Positions 58,472 through 64,000 of a stretch of DNA of 64,000 nucleotides are shown in pieces. Numbering within the stretch: position 1 is the first letter of the stretch; every line of letters begins with the position of its first letter. The position numbers and the translations under genes are program-made. A model generated the notes under the pieces. It was given only the letters and a program-made list of their open reading frames with translations, ran no database searches and was not told the origin of the DNA. This DNA comes from Megalobrama amblycephala (taxonomy: Eukaryota > Chordata > Actinopteri > Cypriniformes > Xenocyprididae): assembly GCF_018812025.1 (NCBI RefSeq), contig NC_063051.1:7482396-7546395 (forward strand). Direction: 5' to 3'.

Positions 58472-58967
58472 TTAAAGGTGCTAAAGAGGATGTTTTGTTT
58501 TATACATTTTTGCAATATTACTTGGAACTGTCTTTACTAACTGATAAAAGACTATTTATTAGGTGCACTGAAAGGAATAATATTAATATACATCATCTGT
58601 GCACGAGGTAGGGCCTTAAAAACATCAGCCCTTTGGCTTGTAAATCACTGGCGTGACGTTCCTTGTGAGAGACGTGCGCGGCTGCGCGCTCCAGTAACTT
58701 TCTACACTCCACAGGTGCCGCATGCAATGTTTTTGTCAGGAGACAGGAGTAACAACTGCAGATTATGAGTTACATGCGGTGAGTCTGACATAATGAATCC
58801 ACTAACACGACACAGCGAATGCCGGTGGTAAACACTCGTGTTCCAATGCTCGTGCACGAGTTTTGGGAGGCGTTCACTCGAAATTCTTACGCATGCGCTC
58901 ATTTCAAAAACTCAGTAACAGTCTTTGGTTTCTCAGTCGACGAAAAGATCCTCTTTAGCACCTTTAA
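58472..58967. mobile_element. TTAA-flanked MITE, family E
   Basis: The left end TTAA-AGGTGCTAAAGAGGAT and right end ATCCTCTTTAGCACCT-TTAA are perfect 16-bp inverted repeats with TTAA at both sides. It is 496 bp, with the GC-richer centre CGTGCGCGGCTGCGCGCTCC. Non-coding. Confidence 0.85.
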
Positions 58968-60385
58968 ATAGATAAAATGTGGATGTGGAAATCAGTATAT
59001 TGTTTGTTTTATTTCCATATCATTGATCAAAAGCCTGTCACTGGCTTACACAACATTTTTCTATCAAGTTTGACAATTTGTCTGAGCTAGACTTTTGTTA
59101 TTTTTAATTGTTTATATTTTACATTACATTTATTTTTTTGGCATTCAATGTTTTACATTTTTCCCAAAATGCCTTTTCCTTAGGAACCAACCCCATCATG
59201 ATCCACTAGTTGACTTTTTGAGCAAGTGTTGATTTATGTAAATTTCTCAAAAATATGCTTTGCATTTTGGTGGTAGAATTTATATTGGGTTCAGGGGCCG
59301 TAATTAATTTTGTGTTAATTATTTTATATCTCATTATATTTTAAATAATTAATCATCTCAAATTAACATGTTAAACTGACAGCCCTAATTCTTACGCACC
59401 TAGTTAGAGCTAATTTTCCAATTCCACTTCTCCGCTTCTGTGTTGTCTCTCAATCACCTGTCGTTTCGAGACTCTCATTCAGCACTTCTCAATCACGCAT
59501 GCATATTTCAGCACTTGAGTGCGCCTCTATCAGCGCTTTTGCTTCTGAATGCATTTCAACATCTAACGTCTTCTCAGTAATTTTGATGTGTTGCACCAAA
59601 AGAGCATTTTTAGTCTGTAATGACATGGAATATTTTTACACTCTGACACAAAGTGTATTAAAAGCAAATTTAGAAACATAGAAACTGCAAATAATTCCCC
59701 ACTCTCCTGATCTCTGAGCATCATCTGAGCTGTTCATTTGAATTCTACAACATTACCTTCCTTGTACTTAACATGTCTCCAAGGTTAACATTTTTAATTC
59801 AAGACTGAGGGATTCCACAGAGCTGCTCCTTTGAAGTTTCCTGTTTCTTGTGGCTGCAAGGCCGCTGAAAGCCAGTCTATGATATTGACATTAAAACTCA
59901 ACACACAGAATGATGCCAATTGAAATTTCATATGCTTTCCTTTGGGAAAAAGTATGAGCTGGCCAATCCAGTGTGAGATGAATAATGAAACTAATATTCC
60001 ATCACCATCTCAGTTTTTCTTTTTCTCCTCTCTACTCTCGCCCTTTATTCTATATTCAGGGTGGAACTCTTTTGTTGCTCCCTGGTGTGCCATGAGACTG
60101 AGGTGAGTGTATTAAAGATGTAAAGGCTAAGGGGAAACATTATTTTTTTGTGTGTGTGTAACACAAGGACCTGGGCATCATAGGTCAGTGTTTGACAATT
60201 AAACATAAGAAGAAATTTCCTATACTTTAGGGCAGTGGTTTTCAACTGGTTCTAGCTGCTTCAGGACCCAGATTTTACATTGAACAAAAGTGATAATCCA
60301 GTCTAGTAACAAAATTGTTTATCTTAGAAAAGCAAACAAATTATTATTAATTGAATTAATTTTAGGGTACATTTACATGACAACA
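58968..60385. other. Non-coding stretch
   Basis: AT-rich with no repeat ends or frames of note. Bases 59400-59520 repeat the word CAATCAC a few times. Confidence 0.5.
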
Positions 60386-61440
60386 ATGCACTAAAAAACT
60401 GTTTTTTCTTTGCATTTTTTAAACTTTTGCGTACAGATGACAATAATGTCAAAACGATGCCCGTTCACACGGATTCGCGAAAACGATTAAGTGCTGTATT
60501 ATGCGTGCCAGGCCAGTAGGTGGCGATGTCACTTTGTAAAGAAACACTATGTGCCTGTGCACAAATGCATTCTTCTATAGAGCGGTGAACACAAACAATC
60601 AACATGTCGAAAACATCAAGCAATTTTGTATGGATGGACATTGAGGTTGGTTTATTACTACAAATGACCTTGGACTATAAAGCGACAAAATGTCAGGAAA
60701 ATGTGGAGTGGGAGTAAAGTCAAGTGTTCGTACATGCCTATAGACTAAACGCATAATACACATGCACGTGACATCGCTGTTTTCACAAATGTGCATTTTT
60801 TTAGTTTACATGTAGACGGTAACAGTATTTTTAAAAGCATTTTTAAAGATTTTTTCAAAAGTTTGAGTTTTCAGGCCTCCAAAACTACCTCCATTGTGCG
60901 ATTTTGGCCACGATTTGGTCGTCTGAGACAAATTTTGAGAATCCTAAAAGATTCCTAGGCTAAAATCTGTAGTCTTTGATCGCTAGTCTTTGATCGCATG
61001 TTCACCGACAGCCGATTAATGACCGTTGCAATCAAATTTGACCTCCGACTAAATTCTCGCAGTGTCAGAAGATTTGGCGCACAGTCCTCCAGTGTGACTT
61101 CTCCTACGACAAATGTCAAATTGTCTTCGTTTTTCAAGACAAGCCGTGATCAAAATTAACGCTAGAGATTTCTTTGTTAGCCACCATGACGTCATTTGGA
61201 GCCAGAGCAATTGTCACGGTATCAAGGTCCTGCCCATTCTCCCCCAGACTCAATCGCAAGTACAGCTATCAATCATGACATCACAACCTGTTTATATAGC
61301 AACAAATAACTTACTAAAACCAAACGTATTAGTAAATGAACACTTGAACACACATCAGCGTGATAATAACTACTTAAAATGATTGCTTAAAAATCTATTT
61401 TAAGTGTAATTTGATTTTTATAGTTTGGATCACATCCCAT
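60386..61440. mobile_element. Two degraded hAT-like or MITE-like repeats
   Basis: Bases 60390-60830 contain GGGTACATTTACATGACAAC at the left and GTTTACATGTAGACGG at the right, an imperfect inverted pair. Bases 60900-61300 (GACCGTTGCAATCAAATTTG, CTCGCAGTGTCAGAAGATTT) resemble another cyprinid family. Borders are approximate, no transposase. Confidence 0.4.
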
Positions 61441-61676
61441 TCGATTACATGGAGAGGGCGGGGTTTTGACATACAGTACTGCAGCCAGCCACCAGGAGGC
61501 AATCAAAATGTTTTGGCTTCATTTTTCAGGACATGTGTGGCAAACTTGCTTCTATTCTTCATATCACTGGAATATTCTGCAGCCCACAGAAGGAAAGAGG
61601 TAATCTGTGAAATTAGGCACACTGATTGGTTTGGAGCAGAAGGAGTGTTTGGAAAACTTGTAACAGGCAATCATTA
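61441..61676. other. Repeat fragment and linker
   Basis: GAGAGGGCGGGGTTTTGACA and TACTGCAGCCAGCCACCAGG belong to a frequent fish repeat fragment (memory). The linker to 61676 is unclassified. Confidence 0.4.
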
Positions 61677-63783
61677 GGGCCCGAGCACCGATGGTGTGAG
61701 GACCCTATTGTAATTGCTCAGCCAATTATTCTTCTTCTCCAAAATGAATTGCATTTTGGGGGGCCTAAACATTCTCAAAAACTCATGAAACTTTGCACAC
61801 ACGTCAGAAGTGGTGAAAATTTACATCTGATATGGGTTTCAGAATTAGGTGTGGCAAAATGGCTCAATAGCGCCACCTACAAAATTTCAATTAAGCGCCC
61901 TTCGTGCTACGTTTCATGTACAGTTATGAAATTTGGTAGACAGATGTAACAGCCCAATACCTACAAAAAAGCCCCGGGTGAAAAGTTTGTAAACCCAACA
62001 GGAAGTGAGATATTTTTAATTTTCTCTACAAAATTTTGGCAGTTTTTGCCATTTCCACATGTTGTACTTTAACGAACTCCTCCTAGAGCTTTAATCAGAT
62101 CAACGTCATATTTGGTCAGTCTAATCTAAAGGCCTTTATGACGTTAAATTGCGAAGATCTAGAGTTTTCGCTGAAGGGCGTGTCCATGGCGGCCTGGCAA
62201 AGTTCGATGTTTCGCCATGAAACAGGAAGTTGTTGTAACTCGGGCATACAATGTCTGATCTGCCCCAAACTTCACATGTTTTATTAGACTCCTGACCTGA
62301 AGACATCTATATGACAATATTCAGTTACAGTCATAGTGCCACCTGGGGGCAACAGGAAATTACATGTTTTACACTGTGATTAACTCCTCATAGAGATTAA
62401 ACCAGAAGCACATCATATATGGTCAGTCTTATCTTAAGGCCTTTGAGATGTTAAATCGCAAAGATCTTGAGTTTTCGTTGAAGGGCGTATCCGTGGTGAC
62501 CGACAAAGTCTGATGTTTCGCCATGTAAGGTGAATCACTTTTTTGAGGGCCGAAAAACATACTCGAAAACTCATGAAACTTTGCAGATGCGTCAGAAGTG
62601 GTGAAAATTTACGTCTGATATGGGTTTCAGAATTAAGTTTGGCAAAATAGCTTGATAGCGCCACCTACAAAAATTCAACAAAGTACCCCTGACAGTATGT
62701 TTCACGTACAGGTATGAAATTTGGCACACACATCTAACAGCCCAATACCTACAAAAAAAGTCTCTTAGAGTGAAATCTGAAAACCAACAGGAAGTCAGAT
62801 ATTTTGAATTTTCTTTGCAAAATTTGTGCAGTTTTTGCCATTTCCAGACGTTGTACTTTAACGAACTCCTCCCAGAGCTTTAATCAGATCAACATCATAT
62901 TTGGTCAGTCTAATCTAAAGGCCTTTATGACATTAAATTGCGAAGATCTAGAGTTTTCGCTGAAGGGTGTGGCCGTAGTGGCCTGACAAAGTTCGATGTT
63001 TTGCCATGAAACAGGAAGTTGTTGTAACTCAGGCATACAATGTTGGATCTGCCCCAAACTTCACATGTTTTATTAGAGTCCTGACCTGAAGATATCTATA
63101 TGCCAATGTTCAGTTGCAGTCATAGCGCCACCTGCCAGCAACAGGAAATGACGTTTTACACTGTGATTAACTCCTCAAAGACATTTAATAATAACAACAT
63201 CATATATGGTCAGTCTAATCTTAAGGCCTTAGTGACATTTAATTGCGAAGATCTTGAATGTTCGTTGAAGGGCGTGTCCGTGGCAGCCTGGCAAATTCTG
63301 ATGTTTCTCCATGAATGATGAAGCTGTTGTAACTCAAGCATACAATGTCCGATCTGCTCCAAACTTCACATGTGTGATAAGAGTCCTGGCCTAAAGACAT
63401 CTATATGCCAATATTCAGTTAGTCATAGCGCCACCTGCTGGCAACAGGAAATGGTATGCTTTACACTTTAGTTCACTCTCAGAAAAACATTTTAATATGC
63501 CATGATGTACCAAAAAACTCAGGCATACAATGTCCGATCTGCTCCAAACTTCACATGTTTGATAATAGTCCTGGCCTGAGGACATCTACATGGCAATATT
63601 CGGTTACGGTTAAAGCGCCACCTGTTGGCAGCAGGAAGTGTGGCACTTTGAAATGACTTGGCTATATTTCTCCTGTATTTACTCGCTTGCATCCATGTCA
63701 CCCACTGTTCACTGTTTTCCTGATGCCAACAGGTGGCGGTGAGCCTGGGTGCGAGGGCCCTTTCATCGCTGCTTGCAGCTTTA
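61677..63783 (+). mobile_element. Helentron-like (Helitron2-type) non-autonomous element with tandem core
   Basis: The left end GGGCCCGAGCACC is matched in reverse complement 40 bp inside the right end (GGTGCGAGGGCCC at 63748-63760), an asymmetric arrangement. The right end then has a short hairpin GCTGC-TT-GCAGC (63768-63779) followed by TTTAATT. Asymmetric inverted repeats plus a terminal hairpin between T residues are the design of Helentrons and their non-autonomous relatives. The core is two blocks of about 788 bp, each with two ~306-bp-spaced sub-repeats (GGTCAGTCTAATCTAAAGGC type at 62114, 62421, 62903, 63208). No helicase or Rep domain; small frames are accidental. Confidence 0.55.
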
Positions 63784-64000
63784 ATTAATTTTACAATTCT
63801 GTTTGGTACCAAATGCCAAAAGTAAATTTCTTACAACTTTTTTAGGGAATCCCAATCTCCCCATAAATCTGCTTGTGAATCCTTTTTTTTATTGACATCA
63901 GTTTTATTTCATTAATTACTGTCATCGCTGTTACGATTAAAGCACACATCCAACAACTGAATCATCCGTCAGATCCAGAGCATCACCTGCATTCTCTTTG
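63784..64000. other. Non-coding to window end
   Basis: Short unique-looking segment; nothing recognised. Confidence 0.5.

Noticed and set aside
1..64000. CRISPR arrays, bacterial operons, phage genes
   Set aside because: No regularly spaced direct repeats with unique spacers, no ribosome-binding-site patterns and no dense coding. The DNA is clearly vertebrate.
1..64000. LTR retrotransposons, endogenous retroviruses or full LINEs
   Set aside because: No paired LTRs, no reverse transcriptase motif and no primer-binding site seen in any frame.

Overview
The window looks like teleost fish nuclear DNA, most likely from a cyprinid (zebrafish or carp type). It is AT-rich and full of TA, GA, TC, TTTG and GAATA microsatellites. 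The interspersed families in it are ones I know from cyprinid genomes: Tc1-like elements, TTAA-flanked miniature elements, hAT-like elements with 8-bp target duplications, tRNA-derived SINEs, and the repeats beginning 'GTTCACCCAAAAATGAAA'. The species cannot be told from sequence reading alone. I see no complete host protein-coding gene and no rRNA or functional tRNA gene. The window is either intergenic or inside a large intron. The only recognisable coding sequences are decayed Tc1/mariner transposases.

Layout. 1-3780: non-coding DNA, then a mosaic of miniature elements with TTAA element copy 1 nested at 2527-3466. 3781-8670: simple DNA, a foldback element with a strong hairpin (4925-5503), a second TTAA family (6399-6987) and a GTTCACCC-type element. 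8671-16080: mostly unique DNA with microsatellites and copies of a 'CTGTTCAAAAGTTTGGGGTC' family. 16087-17987: broken Tc1 ends, then a nearly complete Tc1-like element whose minus-strand transposase is frameshifted. 18061-23724: unique DNA, a SINE and a hAT-like MITE. 23725-25575: nested elements. 26400-29672: a Tc1 remnant, two TTAA elements sharing one TTAA, and a palindrome of about 1 kb. 29673-36660: largely unique DNA (candidate regulatory or conserved non-coding stretches) plus MITEs. 36665-41075: a CACTCT foldback array and a CACTGTAAAA element. 41076-46436: mostly unique, with one weak candidate exon (42101-42190). 46437-48046: a second Tc1-like element with a plus-strand transposase pseudogene. 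48047-56500: a hAT-like element with TSD, an AGGGCTTGACAT element and TTAA element copy 3. 56508-58967: a four-level nest and another TTAA element. 61677-63783: a tandemly organised element with Helentron-like ends.

No operon-like or host-gene cooperation can be described. The content reflects successive waves of cut-and-paste transposition, with non-autonomous elements presumably mobilised by transposases encoded elsewhere. The most interesting observations are a 53-bp mini-exon with a splice donor conserved in all three copies of one TTAA family, a natural empty site that proves a hAT-type insertion, the 1-kb palindrome, the nested insertions at 56.5-58 kb, and the two-level tandem organisation of the Helentron-like element. 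Family names are from memory of fish repeats and were not checked against a library. Statements about conservation in other species are untested inference.
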